DNA of 34,835 bases from Planctomycetaceae bacterium (GTDB lineage Bacteria; Planctomycetota; Planctomycetia; Planctomycetales; Planctomycetaceae), in assembly GCA_002722955.1 (NCBI GenBank), contig PBMZ01000141.1, positions 1-34,835 of the forward strand. Direction: 5' to 3'. Each line of letters opens with the position of its first letter. Positions within the stretch are counted from its first letter, which is position 1. Made by a program: the position numbers and the translations under genes. This document shows positions 24,597-33,124 of the stretch, piece after piece. A model generated the notes under the pieces. It worked only from the letters and a program-made list of their open reading frames with translations. It searched no databases and had not been told where the DNA came from.

Positions 24597-25343
24597 GTGT
24601 CTGAAATCGTCATTCAAGACATCCTTGAAGCCGGAGTTCACTTCGGTCACCGCACAAGCCGCTGGAATCCGAAGATGCGACCCTACATTTATGGGCGTCG
24701 CAATCTGATTCACATCATCGACATCAAGGAAACTGTCCGCGGCATCCTGAGAGCCCAACGCTTTTTGCGTTCCGTTTCCTCGCAACGCAGCCTTGTCCTG
24801 TTTGTCGGGACGAAACGACAAGCGGCTCAGCCGATCTTCGAAGCCGCCCAAGCCTGCGGAATGCCCTATGTCACCGAACGGTGGCTTGGTGGAACGCTGA
24901 CCAATTTCCGAACAGTCCGTAGCCGACTGAAGAGATTGGAAGAGCTGGAAGAGCTGGAGTCGTCCGGCGAGATGGCCACTTACTCGAAGAAGCACCAATC
25001 GCGACTGATGCGCGAGCTTCGCAAGATTCGTCGTAACTTGGGCGGCATCCGCGAAATGAACCGCATGCCAGAAGCCATCGTTGTCGTCGATCCCAAGAAA
25101 GAAAAGAACTGCATCCACGAAGCTCGAATTCTGGGCATCAAGGTTGTGGCTTTAATCGATACTGACTCGGACCCCGATGACGTCGACTTGCCCATTCCCG
25201 GCAACGAAGACAGCATTCGCTCGATTCGCTTGATTCTTAGCCATCTCAGCGGCGCTGTGCAGCAGGGCCGAGCCGCGAATCCGGCGGTCGAAAAGGTCCA
25301 GGAAGAAACCGAAGAACCAAGAGCTGTCCCATCAGTCAGCTAA
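24597..25343 (+). CDS. rpsB: 30S ribosomal protein S2
   Basis: S2 is a small-subunit ribosomal protein at the head-body junction. The product has 248 residues and begins [26 protein letters not shown], the conserved S2 start, and contains [20 protein letters not shown] and [18 protein letters not shown] 24597 has AAGGAG at 24583-24588; the frame is open further upstream to 24426, but homology starts at this GTG. The C-terminal 30 residues ([14 protein letters not shown]) form an acidic tail. It heads the conserved rpsB-tsf-pyrH cluster. Confidence 0.97.
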   Translation: MSEIVIQDILEAGVHFGHRTSRWNPKMRPYIYGRRNLIHIIDIKETVRGILRAQRFLRSVSSQRSLVLFVGTKRQAAQPIFEAAQACGMPYVTERWLGGTLTNFRTVRSRLKRLEELEELESSGEMATYSKKHQSRLMRELRKIRRNLGGIREMNRMPEAIVVVDPKKEKNCIHEARILGIKVVALIDTDSDPDDVDLPIPGNEDSIRSIRLILSHLSGAVQQGRAANPAVEKVQEETEEPRAVPSVS

Positions 25344-25375
25344 CACGTGCCCAACGTTAAATGTTGGTCCGCGTG
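25344..25375 (+). promoter_or_regulatory. Hairpin directly after rpsB
   Basis: CACG-CCAAC pairs with GTTGG-CGTG across the loop GTTAAAT, immediately after the rpsB stop. No T run follows. It could stabilise or attenuate the rpsB-tsf transcript, a position where such control is known in other bacteria, but the structure here is modest. Confidence 0.3.
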
Positions 25376-25585
25376 ATCTCGAAGTCGGATTCGCAAAACC
25401 CTTGGATTTGTGTGAATCCGGCTACACGAGTTTTCTATTGTTGCCTACGCTACGCTCATGCATCCCCAGCGAACCCGCTGGAGTTCTTTGCGGTCTTGAG
25501 CTATTGATCTAACGCTGGCGGATTCGCGATTCGCCGCTCGTACATTTTGTTGATTACAAGAGAAAGAAAATTAGGAGTTGATGTC

Positions 25586-26419
25586 ATGGCAGAAATTACA
25601 GCCGCCGCAGTCAAGGCTCTCCGGGAACGGACTGACTTGCCAATGATGGACTGCAAAAAGGCACTCGTCGAAGCCGATGGCGACGCTGAAAAAGCCGTCG
25701 AGATCCTGAAGTCGCAACACAAAAAGATCATGGACAAGCGGTCCGATAACGTCACCGCTGAAGGTTGCATTGCCTATGCAATCAGCGACGATTGCTCAGC
25801 CGGCGCAATGGTCGAGTTGCAATGCGAATCGGCTCCGGTTGCGGCAAACGACGAATTTATCGGCTTGGCAAATCAGTGCGCGAGCCAATTGTTGAATGGC
25901 CCCGGTGCAGGCTCGACAGACGAGCTACTCGACCAAACTCCCGACGGAAGTGACGCCACGCTGCGTCAGACTTGGGAAGAGTTGGTCAACAAGATTCGCG
26001 AGAAGATCGTACTCGCCAAAGTACTCAAGGTTGATGGTCCCGTCGCTGGCTACGTGCATCACGATGGCAAAACGGGCGTCTTGTTCCAAGCGTCCGGTGA
26101 ATCGAGCAACGCGGACATCCTTCGCGACGTAGCAATGCACATCGCGGCACTAAAGCCAACGGTTGTGGCCGAGAGCGAATTGGATCAAGCCGACGTTGAA
26201 GCTGAGCGTGCTCGGTTGAGCGATGAAGCAAAGGCGACAGGCAAGCCTGAGAACATCATCGAGAAAATCGTCGATGGTCGTATGAAGAACTTCTACGTCG
26301 ATCAAGGCGTCTTGCTCCATCAAGCTTTCGCGAAGGAAGACACCAAGACTGTCAGCCAAGTGCTGGCCGAAAACGGTTACACTGCCGTCGGCTTCACGCG
26401 CTGGATACTCGGCGGCTAA
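25586..26419 (+). CDS. tsf: Translation elongation factor Ts
   Basis: EF-Ts catalyses GDP/GTP exchange on EF-Tu. The 277-residue product begins [20 protein letters not shown] with [12 protein letters not shown], the canonical N-terminal UBA-like domain, and then has the EF-Tu-binding core ([36 protein letters not shown]). AGGAG at 25573-25577 lies eight bases before ATG 25586. A region of 242 bases separates it from rpsB, holding the hairpin and otherwise nothing I recognise. Confidence 0.97.
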   Translation: MAEITAAAVKALRERTDLPMMDCKKALVEADGDAEKAVEILKSQHKKIMDKRSDNVTAEGCIAYAISDDCSAGAMVELQCESAPVAANDEFIGLANQCASQLLNGPGAGSTDELLDQTPDGSDATLRQTWEELVNKIREKIVLAKVLKVDGPVAGYVHHDGKTGVLFQASGESSNADILRDVAMHIAALKPTVVAESELDQADVEAERARLSDEAKATGKPENIIEKIVDGRMKNFYVDQGVLLHQAFAKEDTKTVSQVLAENGYTAVGFTRWILGG

Positions 26420-26433
26420 CGCGACAGAATATT

Positions 26434-26467
26434 CGAAGCCGGTCGTTTGGCCGGCTTCGCTCTTTTC
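26434..26467 (+). terminator. Intrinsic terminator after tsf
   Basis: CGAAGCCGG (26434-26442) pairs exactly with CCGGCTTCG (26451-26459) around an eight-base loop, followed by CTCTTTTCT. It stands 15 bases after the tsf stop, so pyrH, which starts 24 bases further on, depends on read-through or its own promoter. Confidence 0.85.
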
Positions 26468-26490
26468 TATCCCCTCCTGTTGTAATCGAA

Positions 26491-27270
26491 ATGGCCAAGA
26501 TGACGGAAAACTCAACACAGCCTGGCGACAACTTAGTGCCTGCCTACGAACGTGTCTTGCTGAAGATGAGTGGAGAAAGCTTTTGTCGGTCTGGCGAATC
26601 CGGCATCAGCATGGCCGAAGTCACTACCATTTCAGAGCAAATCAAAAGGGTTGTCGAATCGGGCGTGCAGCTGGCCATCGTCTGCGGCGGCGGCAACATT
26701 TTGCGAGGAAAACAATTCTCGGAAGTCAGCGCAGCCATCAATCCGGCACAAGCTCACTACATGGGCATGCTGGCAACCGTGATCAACGCGTTAGCACTTC
26801 AAAACGCTTTAGAAAACGTTGGCGTCTCAACACGAGTCCAATCAGCAATCCGCATGGAAGGCGTTGCCGAACCGTTTATCCGCCGACGTTGTGTCCGCCA
26901 TCTGGAAAAGGGCCGAGTCGTGATTCTGGCTGCGGGAACTGGCAGTCCCTTCGTCACGACGGACACGGCCGCAGCTCTTAGGTCGCGAGAGATCGAAGCC
27001 AACGTGTTGCTCAAGGCAACGAAAGTTGACGGCGTCTATGCCGAAGACCCAGTGAAGAATCCTCACGCCGTTCGCTACACCGACATCACGTTTCAAGATG
27101 TGTTGACTCAAAACCTGCAAGTCATGGATGCCCAAGCGATCCATCACTGCAAAGAACACGGAATCCCCATCGTCGTGTTCAATTTCCAAAAAGAAGGAAA
27201 TATCGAACGAGCAATCGCAGGGGAACGCGTCGGCACTCGCGTTGTGACTTCAATTGACGAGGCCTCGTAG
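26491..27270 (+). CDS. pyrH: Uridylate (UMP) kinase
   Basis: PyrH converts UMP to UDP in pyrimidine nucleotide synthesis. The 259-residue protein has the bacterial UMP kinase motifs [42 protein letters not shown] and [11 protein letters not shown] 20-residue N-terminal extension precedes the first strand. No clear Shine-Dalgarno is seen before ATG 26491; ATG 26500 is a possible alternative. It follows rpsB-tsf as in many bacteria, but the usual next gene frr is absent and a convergent gene follows. Confidence 0.96.
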   Translation: MAKMTENSTQPGDNLVPAYERVLLKMSGESFCRSGESGISMAEVTTISEQIKRVVESGVQLAIVCGGGNILRGKQFSEVSAAINPAQAHYMGMLATVINALALQNALENVGVSTRVQSAIRMEGVAEPFIRRRCVRHLEKGRVVILAAGTGSPFVTTDTAAALRSREIEANVLLKATKVDGVYAEDPVKNPHAVRYTDITFQDVLTQNLQVMDAQAIHHCKEHGIPIVVFNFQKEGNIERAIAGERVGTRVVTSIDEAS

Positions 27271-27289
27271 GCGGGCGAGTTTGTGCTGT

Positions 27290-28054
27290 TTAGAACTCGT
27301 ATGTCTTGCCCGGTTCGCCGATCGATAGATTCGGCATGTTCAGCTCGTCAAGTTCCTTCAGGATGGCATCCTGGAACGCAGCCTTAATATGGATGGCGAT
27401 GAAGTCAGCATCGACTTTCAGCTTCTTGGCTTCTTCGACGAACATCGCTGGCGTGAGGTGTCCCGCTTTATCCGCCAACCAATCCATGTGATTCGGGAAG
27501 CTGGCCTCTAAGAACACCGCCTTCAGGTTTGGCGTTTCGCTGGCAATCTTCCAAATCTCTTCCGTTGGACTCGTATCAGAAACCAACGCGAAAGCTGACT
27601 CGCCATCGGAAACAACAAAGCCAAACGCCGGGATGACATGATTCAATTCAACGGGAGTAATCTGCAAACCGTTGATCTCGATCGTTTGATGGTCTTTGAC
27701 TTCGACTAGCTTTAGGAAAGGAGTCTCTTCCATCGACAAACGAATCATGTCTGGCCAGACACGATCGTTGAAGACATCGGTTCTTAGGCTTTCAAGAACG
27801 GTAGCGCTGCCATATACCGTTGGGCACTCGGGATTGGGTGCGTAGACATTATCGATGAATATGGGAAGCGAGGCCGTGTGATCAATGTGAGTGTGGGAGA
27901 GAAAGACGTGCTCGATCTGGCGTTGCTCGTCAATGGGCGAAATGAAGCCGATGCATGCAGCATCCAATGACAGAAAGTCATTGATGACATACGACGCCAG
28001 CACTTGCAGCTTGTCGCCAGACCCAACAGATGATTGGATTATCTTAACTTTCAC
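27290..28054 (-). CDS. Metallo-beta-lactamase-fold class II cyclic-nucleotide phosphodiesterase-like protein
   Basis: The 254-residue protein resembles class II 3',5'-cyclic-nucleotide phosphodiesterases of the metallo-beta-lactamase fold. It has the metal motif HTHIDH (54-59), further metal-ligand candidates His139 (ELNHVIPAFG), Asp160 (LVSDTSPTEEIW) and His222, and the family-typical blocks VYGSATVLESL, VWPDMIRL and LKAVFLEASFPNHMDW. It is cytosolic, with no signal. It lies downstream of the FHA-cyclase on the same strand with 258 bases between, and breaking down that enzyme's product is an obvious hypothesis. Start GTG 28054 with a weak AGGAC upstream. Other hydrolases of the fold cannot be fully excluded. 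Confidence 0.82.
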   Translation of the reverse strand: MKVKIIQSSVGSGDKLQVLASYVINDFLSLDAACIGFISPIDEQRQIEHVFLSHTHIDHTASLPIFIDNVYAPNPECPTVYGSATVLESLRTDVFNDRVWPDMIRLSMEETPFLKLVEVKDHQTIEINGLQITPVELNHVIPAFGFVVSDGESAFALVSDTSPTEEIWKIASETPNLKAVFLEASFPNHMDWLADKAGHLTPAMFVEEAKKLKVDADFIAIHIKAAFQDAILKELDELNMPNLSIGEPGKTYEF

Positions 28055-28312
28055 GGCTAACGACCGTCCTATAAACGGGAAGCGCGGCCCGCGCGTTTAG
28101 TGCATGATTGTTGTTAGGATCAATTCCCGGGAGTTGTTCTGAATCCACAATCGAGAGAGTGAACCTCTGACCTGTCCACTCGCAGTATCATCGCCAAATC
28201 AGGACCCGAAACTGTGAGAATTGCTCGACTTTTTCCTGTTATACCGATTATAGGGCCGTTCAAAGGACTCAATCTCGCTGAAAATCCAGCGCCCACCGTG
28301 GATTTATTCAAG

Positions 28313-30082
28313 TTATTTTTTGCTGAGCTTAATGACGCCATTCCAATCTTCCGGCGGCTCATACGAGTTCTGTGCGATATGTAAGTGCATGAAATCCTTC
28401 CGGCGATCTTCTACCGGTAAGGTGTCAAGCTGTTCCAGTGCCCCGCTCCAATCGCCGTCGTTGAACATTTTGAGCGCGGCTTCATAGAGTTGGATGTTTT
28501 CGTCGGTGATCGAGCCGTCTTCGGAGACAGGCGGTAACAGTTCGGCGACGGTCATCGCCGTCTTCATGCCCGCTGGAATCACGCGAATTAAGTCTCGAAC
28601 ACGGCCTTGTTCAGGTGTCAAATTCTCCCGAGCATAGATCGCTGTTTCCTCGTCGATGAGGATCGATGCCCGTAGCTGCTTCGTCATGGTCTCGAGTCGA
28701 GCACCCATGTTGACGACGGGACCAAAAGCCCCCACCTTGATCTGCTCGGTCGTACCAATTCGTCCAGCGATTGCACGGCCGTAGGCGATACCGATACCAA
28801 CCTTAAATCCTGTTAGTGAGCTTTTGTTCTTTTCGGCTTCTACAAATGTCCGTTGGACCTGTAGAGCCGCCAAGCATGCAGAGAGTCTGTCGGCTTCATT
28901 CGCTTGGGGCCAACCCCAGAATCCCAATGCGGCATCGCCTTGGAAGTCGGCGATTACACCGTCGTACTTGATGATTCCCGTCGTCATAACGCCCAACGCG
29001 TCGCTGACGCGGTTCAACAATTCGTAGAGGTTGCCTGATTGTTCAGTCGCCTTCGAGAAGCCGCGAACGTCACAGAACAAGACCGTGATGTCGCTCTCTT
29101 TGGGCTCGAGTGCCGATGCCGACGAATCGGCACGCACATGTTCCATAACAGTGGGCGAGAAGAATTGTGCCAAGCCAGCCTGAGTTTGCTCCAACACGCG
29201 AACTTGCCGGATCGCCGCGATGAACTCAGCCAGCATCTCGGTGAATCGCAAGTCACCTTTCAGGTCGTCTTCAGAGACGATTTCCGAGGAACTCATGCTT
29301 CCGCCAAATTGGCCTGAGACGTACAAACACCAACCCTTGCAGGCTTCTTCTTTGATCGGGATACAGAACGCCCAATCCAAATCCCCACTGATCGTGAACG
29401 TTGGATCAGACTCGTCACAGTCTTGCCAGACGTGCATGATGCCTTGTTGCTTCTGCAATGCAGCCAAGATCAGACGTCGACTGGGATTAAATCGCCCGAT
29501 GTCTTCCGCGCGACTGTCCCACCGCATCATCGTCGGTTTTTCCGCCTTTGTGGGATCCTCGTCGTATTGCACGACGGCGGCGGCATCAGAGTGCGGCATT
29601 GCTTCCAGTAGCAAACTGACAAGGCCCTGCGCGATCTCTGCGTCGCTGTTCGCTTCGGAAATCGCCGACGGTAGCTTCGAGAGCACTTCCAAACGGTGGT
29701 CGGCGTTCTTGAACTTGAATTTCTTGAGTTCGTCGGAGCGGTATTGATGTTCTTCAAGCGGTGATGGCGAGGCCTCGTTAATCTCGGCCGCAGCCAATTG
29801 AAACATCGTCTTGCCGATTCGGAATTCCTCACCGGCACCAATTGTGAATTCTCGCTGATTGGTTTCCTGGTAGTAGATCGGGTTGCGCGCCGCTTCGAGC
29901 CGGCGTACGGTGAGACGATTTCCCTGCAAGGATAGCTCAGCATGCTCGCGAGAGATGAGATCATCCCACGGCACTGCCCATCCATTACGCGGAGCTCGAC
30001 CTAACCGCACGACTTCATCGGGCGGGAGCGGGCGTCTCCAACGCTGCATGTCTTCTGGCCCAGAAACTACCAGTTCAGCCAT
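28313..30082 (-). CDS. FHA - GAF-like - class III nucleotide cyclase
   Basis: The 589-residue cytosolic protein probably makes a cyclic nucleotide under control of phosphoprotein binding. It has an N-terminal FHA domain (about 20-95; RLGRA at 26-30, Ser44-Arg45-Glu46-His47), a GAF-like region (about 130-295), and a class III catalytic domain (about 328-490) with both metal Asp residues, Asp338 (LFCDVRGFS) and Asp383 (FQGDAALGFWG), plus Asn458 and Arg462 (VVNMGARLE). The adenine-recognition Lys is replaced by Asp379 and the partner Asp by Pro455, so base specificity is uncertain. A C-terminal helical segment (about 525-580) resembles a TPR. GAGGG lies about nine bases before ATG 30082. Confidence 0.88.
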   Translation of the reverse strand: MAELVVSGPEDMQRWRRPLPPDEVVRLGRAPRNGWAVPWDDLISREHAELSLQGNRLTVRRLEAARNPIYYQETNQREFTIGAGEEFRIGKTMFQLAAAEINEASPSPLEEHQYRSDELKKFKFKNADHRLEVLSKLPSAISEANSDAEIAQGLVSLLLEAMPHSDAAAVVQYDEDPTKAEKPTMMRWDSRAEDIGRFNPSRRLILAALQKQQGIMHVWQDCDESDPTFTISGDLDWAFCIPIKEEACKGWCLYVSGQFGGSMSSSEIVSEDDLKGDLRFTEMLAEFIAAIRQVRVLEQTQAGLAQFFSPTVMEHVRADSSASALEPKESDITVLFCDVRGFSKATEQSGNLYELLNRVSDALGVMTTGIIKYDGVIADFQGDAALGFWGWPQANEADRLSACLAALQVQRTFVEAEKNKSSLTGFKVGIGIAYGRAIAGRIGTTEQIKVGAFGPVVNMGARLETMTKQLRASILIDEETAIYARENLTPEQGRVRDLIRVIPAGMKTAMTVAELLPPVSEDGSITDENIQLYEAALKMFNDGDWSGALEQLDTLPVEDRRKDFMHLHIAQNSYEPPEDWNGVIKLSKK

Positions 30083-30103
30083 TCAAATCGCCCTCAGGAT
30101 TAA

Positions 30104-30193
30104 GAGCACACACGTAGAATTGTGTTTGAGACACTTTTCAATCGAAGATTGAAATCGAGAAATGTACTCAAACGCAGAATTGCGTATGTGCTT
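30104..30193. repeat. 90-bp inverted repeat upstream of the FHA-cyclase
   Basis: The left arm GAGCACACACGTAGAATTGT plus GTTTGAG (30104-30130) and the right arm CTCAAACGCAGAATTGCG plus TATGTGCT (30167-30192) are complementary with a few mismatches. Nested inside, CAATC and GATTG flank GAA. The structure lies 20 bases upstream of the cyclase start and so would be in its leader or promoter. Confidence 0.75.
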
Positions 30194-30497
30194 ATCAGCC
30201 AAGACCTCTTGATTAATCGATATGATCATTCAGGATAATACTGCAAACTGAATGCTCTATGCAAGATACACTAACACTTTGTGGCCGACTCCGTCTCGAT
30301 CCTTCCAAGAACTTCCTCAATGCGGCAATTGCGAAGGACAGGACTAATGGGAAAAACCAACCGGTTAGTTAAAATCTGTGGGCAAGCCATCCACTTCGGC
30401 ATCCGGTGACGCGACAACCCAAAAACGGCGCCGATGGAATGAAATCTCAGTCGTTCCAACAATTTGATGCGTCAAAAAAGTGTGTGAAAGAGCCAGC
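30194..30497. other. Intergenic region between cyclase and mutY, no gene seen
   Basis: This completes the roughly 415-base space between the divergent cyclase and mutY genes, after the inverted repeat at 30104-30193. It is AT-richer than the genes, contains no convincing ORF, tRNA or terminator, and presumably holds the mutY promoter, which I could not place. Confidence 0.6.
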
Positions 30498-31634
30498 ATG
30501 ACTAGCGGACACAGTTGGGAGGAAGAGCGGTTGCGGGCGTTTCAGACGGGTTTGTCGCAATGGTACCAAGCCTCTGGCCGTGATCTACCTTGGAGAAGAA
30601 CCAGCGATCCTTACCGCATCTGGATCAGCGAAATCATGTTGCAACAGACCACTGTCGCCGCCGTCATTCCTTACTTTGAGCGATTCATGAATGAGTTCCC
30701 CGACATCCAGTCGCTCGCAAATGCTGACGAGCAAGATGTTCTCAAGCTGTGGGAGGGGCTCGGTTACTACAGTCGAGCCCGAAACATTCACAAGGCTGCG
30801 AATGTCATCATCGGCCAATTTCATGGAGTCATCCCGAGTGATCCAGCGGAACTGGAACAGTTCCCGGGAGTTGGACGATACACGGCAGGCGCGATCGCCT
30901 CGTTCGCTTTCGACCGCAAAGCCCCCATTGTCGAGGCGAACACGCTGAGGCTCTATTGCCGTCTGATGGGTTACGATGGCGACCCTCGTTCATCAGCCGG
31001 ACAGAAGCAACTTTGGCAGTTTGCTGAGCACGTACTGCCCGATAATTCACCGGGCGACTTCAACCAGGCCATGATGGAATTGGGGGCCACGATTTGCTCG
31101 CCGGCCGAGCCCGATTGCGAAGAATGCCCGGTTTGCGCGTGCTGCCGGTCCTTTCACGATGGCACGCAAGCAGAGATCCCCAAGTTAGCAAAACGTCCGA
31201 AGGTCACTCCCTTGATTGAGGCCACTGTGGCGATCTTTCGCGACGGGAAAGTCCTACTTTGGCAAAATCAACCGGGTGAATGGTGGTCTGGCCTCTGGGG
31301 CTTTCCCCGATTCACGGCTCCCTGGAAGAGTGAGTTGCCTGATCAACCCGGAGCCGCGCTGCCAATACGCGTCAACAATCGGCTGGAAAAAACGATACTA
31401 CAGAAAACGGGCCTAGCCGTCGAAACTCCAAGTTTCATGAAATTGATCCGGCACAGCGTGACTCGGTATCGCATCGCGTTGTATTGTTTCACCGCCGAGT
31501 TCGAAGCGGGCGAAGTTGATTGCAACGGACGTCCAACCCAGTGGGTCTCGCCCGAAGAACTGTCTGGGCAACCACTTTCCATGACAGCCCGCAAGCTAGC
31601 AGAGATCGTCGCAACGGAATCGTTTAACCCGTAG
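30498..31634 (+). CDS. mutY: A/G-specific adenine glycosylase
   Basis: MutY removes adenine mispaired with 8-oxoguanine. The 378-residue product has the catalytic Glu45 motif WISEIMLQQTTVAAVIPYF, the helix-hairpin-helix FPGVGRYTAGAI, the FeS cluster Cys pattern C-x6-C-x2-C-x5-C (CSPAEPDCEECPVCACC) and a C-terminal Nudix-like domain that reads 8-oxoguanine. The catalytic Asp that should follow (in LDGNVKRV of E. coli) aligns with Glu146 (PIVEANTLRLYCRL). AAAGAG just before ATG 30498 supports this start; GTG 30480 is in frame upstream. Confidence 0.94.
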   Translation: MTSGHSWEEERLRAFQTGLSQWYQASGRDLPWRRTSDPYRIWISEIMLQQTTVAAVIPYFERFMNEFPDIQSLANADEQDVLKLWEGLGYYSRARNIHKAANVIIGQFHGVIPSDPAELEQFPGVGRYTAGAIASFAFDRKAPIVEANTLRLYCRLMGYDGDPRSSAGQKQLWQFAEHVLPDNSPGDFNQAMMELGATICSPAEPDCEECPVCACCRSFHDGTQAEIPKLAKRPKVTPLIEATVAIFRDGKVLLWQNQPGEWWSGLWGFPRFTAPWKSELPDQPGAALPIRVNNRLEKTILQKTGLAVETPSFMKLIRHSVTRYRIALYCFTAEFEAGEVDCNGRPTQWVSPEELSGQPLSMTARKLAEIVATESFNP

Positions 31635-31652
31635 CCGCAGGCGAGGCTAAGA

Positions 31653-31762
31653 ATTCGAATAACGATTGCTGAATGGTGATTTTTGATTTTCGAAGTAAGA
31701 GGTAGTTCACCCTTTCCTTACTTCTTAAATCAAAAATCACCTATCATCAATCGCTATTCAAT
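31653..31762. repeat. Long inverted repeat between convergent mutY and moxR
   Basis: Two arms of about 46 bases (31653-31699 and 31716-31762) are complementary with several mismatches and a core match GTGATTTTTGATTT. They stand between the stops of two convergent genes, so a bidirectional transcription stop is plausible, but there is no strong T run and the A/T-rich arms resemble the inverted repeat at 13071-13186. Confidence 0.75.
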
Positions 31763-31763
31763 T

Positions 31764-32774
31764 TCACTCATACTTCGGAATACTAGGCTCCGGAATCTCC
31801 TCAACCAACCGCTCGATAATATCCTCAGACCCAAAGCCTTCCGCCTGAGCCTGAAAGTTGGTCGAGACACGATGGCGAAGTACGGGCACGGCGACTCGTC
31901 GAACGTCGGCCAAGGACACGGCGGCTCGACCATTCATGGCCGCGATGGCTTTTCCGCCAGCAATCAAGAACTGACCGGCTCTTGGGCCAGCCCCCCAATC
32001 GACCATGTCCTTGATGAATTGCGGTGCCGAGTCGTCTTTGGGCCGAGTGGCTCGGATCAAACGCGTCACATAGCTGATGGTCCGCGGCGAGGCCTCGATT
32101 TGACCGATTTGCTTTTGCAGATACAAAATCGCCTTCGACGAGAGCACCTTGCGAATCTCGGGTTTCTCGCCGCTGGTGGCGGACAGAATGCTCTCTTCTT
32201 CTTCCAGATTCGGATAGTCCACTTTGACGTTGAACATGAAGCGGTCCAACTGAGCTTCCGGCAAAGGATATGTCCCTTCTTGCTCGATCGGGTTCTGAGT
32301 CGCAATCACGAAAAAGGGATCGGGCAGATTATACGTGTTCTGACCAACAGTGACTTCGCGTTCTTGCATGGCTTGCAACAACGCGGCTTGAGTCTTCGGT
32401 GGCGTCCGGTTGATTTCGTCAGCCAACAAAATGTTGGTAAACACCGGGCCTTCAACAAATCGAAATTCACGTTTTCCGGTGTCGTTTTCGTCCAGGACAT
32501 TCGTGCCCGTAATGTCAGATGGCATCAAGTCGGGAGTGAACTGAATCCGCTTGAACGAGACGTCCAAGATCTGAGCGATCGTGCTGACGGTCAACGTCTT
32601 GGCCAATCCGGGAACACCCACCAGCAAACAGTGACCGCCGGTAAAGATGGCTGCCAAGATTTGTTCGATGACGGCGTCTTGCCCAACGATGACCTTGTGC
32701 AGCTCAACCGTCATCAAGTCCCGGTGTTTTTTGAATTTCTCTAGGAAGTCGTCAAAGTCGCGTTTATCGGCCAT
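31764..32774 (-). CDS. MoxR-type AAA+ ATPase
   Basis: The 336-residue protein is a MoxR-family AAA+ ATPase, typically a chaperone for metal or cofactor insertion or complex assembly. It has Walker A GVPGLAKT (53-60), Walker B NILLADEINR (Asp119-Glu120), and the sensor/loop ATQNPIEQEGTYPLPEAQLDRFMF. The C-terminal lid follows (VRRVAVPVLRHRV). MoxR genes usually lead an operon with DUF58 and von Willebrand factor A genes; here the downstream neighbour is convergent mutY, so this copy is an orphan. Confidence 0.93.
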   Translation of the reverse strand: MADKRDFDDFLEKFKKHRDLMTVELHKVIVGQDAVIEQILAAIFTGGHCLLVGVPGLAKTLTVSTIAQILDVSFKRIQFTPDLMPSDITGTNVLDENDTGKREFRFVEGPVFTNILLADEINRTPPKTQAALLQAMQEREVTVGQNTYNLPDPFFVIATQNPIEQEGTYPLPEAQLDRFMFNVKVDYPNLEEEESILSATSGEKPEIRKVLSSKAILYLQKQIGQIEASPRTISYVTRLIRATRPKDDSAPQFIKDMVDWGAGPRAGQFLIAGGKAIAAMNGRAAVSLADVRRVAVPVLRHRVSTNFQAQAEGFGSEDIIERLVEEIPEPSIPKYE

Positions 32775-33124
32775 GATAATTCCGGTTCACCGATCGCTCG
32801 GTGTGCATGTTGTGAAACAGAAAATGTTGCCAGGCAACCATTGGCGATTCTATTGCTGAGTGCACTTTCGGTAAACCGTCGGCAACCGCATCTTGCCGCC
32901 CAATTCTCTCGCCCATATACTTCGCGGCGTTCGAGGCATGAGTCTCGATCGAGCCAATAGGCCATGTCTAGCAATTCGTGAGGTTCTTCTTGGGATACTG
33001 GGTTGGCTGGGGACGAATCTTCGAGCCCCCAGTAGATCAACCAGCCTGGGGGCTTGAAGACTCGTCCCCAGCCACCTCCCGGATCCTAGCAAGACCTGAA
33101 ACATCGCCGGCATGGAGGCCAACT
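32775..33124. other. Divergent intergenic region between moxR and scpB
   Basis: The 350 bases hold the palindromic repeat at 33001-33077 and the scpB ribosome binding site, GGAGG at 33114-33118. The first 225 bases show no gene or RNA that I recognise. Promoters for both genes are presumed here but not located. Confidence 0.6.
33001..33077. repeat. Palindromic intergenic repeat (GGCTGGGG type), copy 2
   Basis: GGCTGGGGACGA then TCTTCGAGCCCCCAG on the left (about 33005-33032) pairs with CTGGGGGCTTGAAGA then CTCGTCCCCAGCC on the right (33046-33073) with one gap-like mismatch. It shares its outer and inner sequence with the palindrome at 6489-6556. It lies between divergent genes, so it is not a terminator. 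Confidence 0.82.

Noticed and set aside
26491-28054. The phosphodiesterase-like gene as part of the rpsB-tsf-pyrH operon
   Set aside because: It is on the opposite strand, convergent with pyrH.
31683-32744. Plus-strand frame of 353 residues opposite moxR
   Set aside because: It is antisense to a clear MoxR ATPase and starts within the inverted repeat; no family motif.
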